Shown here piece by piece: positions 63,144-64,000 of a stretch of DNA of 64,000 bases. A program made the translations under genes and the position numbers. Position 1 is the first letter of the stretch. Each line of letters opens with the position of its first letter. This stretch comes from Serratia ureilytica (GTDB lineage: Bacteria > Pseudomonadota > Gammaproteobacteria > Enterobacterales > Enterobacteriaceae), in contig NZ_JABXOF010000007.1 in the NCBI RefSeq assembly GCF_013375155.1, positions 124,001 to 188,000 on the forward strand. Direction: 5' to 3'. Under the pieces are notes generated by a model, which was not told the origin of the DNA, did not search any database, and saw only the letters and a list, made by a program, of their open reading frames with translations.

Positions 63144-64000
63144 TGCGCCTGCTCGCGGTTCGGGGTTATCTGGCCTGGCGTAACGGCCTGGACGCCGTGG
63201 CGCGTCTCTCGGCTGTCCGCACCGGGGTGAGCCGGAGTCTGACGTGCGCTCTGCTGCGGCGCGTGGATTATCGCCTGTGGCTAAAGATGCAGAGGCGGTT
63301 GAGGTGGGGTCTGCAGCAACGCCGTTTTCGCCACCGGCAAGCGGTCGCTGAGGCGAATCGCCAAAGCCTGTTGGGCGACGGCAGGCTGGACTTCGCCTGG
63401 CTGATGCAGCGGCGACAATGGCTGGATTTGGCGGCGATCCAGGCCCGCAACGCCGTGTTGATGGAGCATTTGGCGCAGTGCACTTTACAGCTCAATCAGG
63501 TGGTGGAGCCGCTGCATCGCGCCGGGGTGCCAGTGTTGTTGGCGCCGATGCACACGGTTTCCGATGTGCTGGCGACTCTGGTCGGCGCGGGCGTTTATCC
63601 CGGGCGGGCAACGGTGATCGTTTCCGGCGACGCACAGACGTTAGCGCGGCGAGCGCCTGAGGGGGAATGGCGGCAGCGGCTCGACTATTGCTCGATTCAC
63701 GACGATCCCCGGCATATTGCCGGCACCTTGTCGCAGGCGCTGCTGGAGGCGACGGAGCATCGGCGCAACATCATCCTCTTCCCGGACATCACGCCGGATT
63801 ACACCTTGAACAGCACCCGGGACACCTCGGCCAAACTGGCTTGCCGTTTGTTCAACCGGCCAGCGCATTTGCATAGCGGCATCGTTCGATTATCCCGAGC
63901 GATGCGGGCTCGAGTGGTGTGCTATTCGCTTTATTACGATCGCGGCGTTCGCATTCACATAGAAGAACCGATTGCCACAGAGCTGGTCGGCCGCGCCGTG
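63143..64000 (+). CDS. Putative acyltransferase-like protein, partial at window end
   Basis: An open frame of 286 codons without a stop, starting ATG 63143 inside the TGATG overlap with the DsbA-like gene. The N-terminal third is strongly basic (RRVDYRLWLKMQRRLRWGLQQRRFR). The segment LLAPMHTVSDVLATLVGAGVYPG with His137 and Asp141, and further on NIILFPDITPDYTLN, weakly recall the active-site and second motifs of LpxL/HtrB lipid A acyltransferases. Similarity is faint and the identification may be wrong. If right, the enzyme could modify the peptide or the cell's own lipid, for example for immunity. Coupled translation ties it to the peptide locus. Confidence 0.5.
   Translation, partial: MRLLAVRGYLAWRNGLDAVARLSAVRTGVSRSLTCALLRRVDYRLWLKMQRRLRWGLQQRRFRHRQAVAEANRQSLLGDGRLDFAWLMQRRQWLDLAAIQARNAVLMEHLAQCTLQLNQVVEPLHRAGVPVLLAPMHTVSDVLATLVGAGVYPGRATVIVSGDAQTLARRAPEGEWRQRLDYCSIHDDPRHIAGTLSQALLEATEHRRNIILFPDITPDYTLNSTRDTSAKLACRLFNRPAHLHSGIVRLSRAMRARVVCYSLYYDRGVRIHIEEPIATELVGRAV

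Overview
The window (about 60% G+C) reads as chromosomal DNA of a Serratia species, most likely of the S. marcescens group. The call rests on close protein matches to enterobacterial core genes, on gene order that follows the E. coli rpiA-serA-6S-zapA-ubi-gcv and ygfZ-sdhE-xerD-dsbC-recJ-prfB-lysS regions, and on Serratia-like additions such as creBCD beside ygfX. There is no rRNA, IS element, prophage or CRISPR array. One tRNA (Gly, CCC anticodon) and one ncRNA (6S RNA) are present.

Layout. 1-12.6 kb is conserved core: the rpiA tail, serA, fau/6S RNA/zapA on the minus strand, then ygfB-pepP-ubiH-ubiI and the glycine cleavage operon gcvTHP. 12.7-18.3 kb is mixed: an MDR oxidoreductase, a two-component operon with a coupled acetyltransferase, a divergent small His-rich exported protein, ygfF, and a BrnT/BrnA toxin-antitoxin pair. 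18.3-26.6 kb is one catabolic operon: DeoR regulator, sugar ABC importer with two permeases, an AlsE-like epimerase, a ROK kinase and a ribokinase-like kinase. It looks built for D-allulose or a related sugar. 26.6-41.4 kb returns to core genes: an HD hydrolase, yqfA, ygfZ, sdhE-ygfX-creB-creC, creD, fldB, xerD-dsbC-recJ, prfB with its programmed frameshift, lysS and tRNA-Gly.

41.5-61.7 kb is accessory metabolism and transport. It holds two BCCT osmolyte transporters (one beside a BetI-type repressor but without betBA), a 2-oxoglutarate/iron dioxygenase coupled to a cysteine-desulfurase-like PLP enzyme, hdeD, the amidase activator gene actS/ygeR, an AraC regulator, an Atm1-type ABC exporter, a luciferase-like monooxygenase, an MFS/MoaF pair, and an L-lactate dehydrogenase/permease operon under a LysR regulator.

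61.7-64 kb is the most unusual part. After an A+T-rich gap comes a 67-residue peptide with a double-glycine-type leader and a four-cysteine core. It is followed by a membrane-anchored DsbA-like oxidoreductase (CHYC) and, overlapping that gene, an open frame running off the window that weakly resembles lipid A acyltransferases. This looks like the left end of an exported, disulfide-bonded peptide (microcin-like) locus, and it is the best candidate for an undescribed system. All identifications come from reading the sequence and from memory of the families; no search was run.
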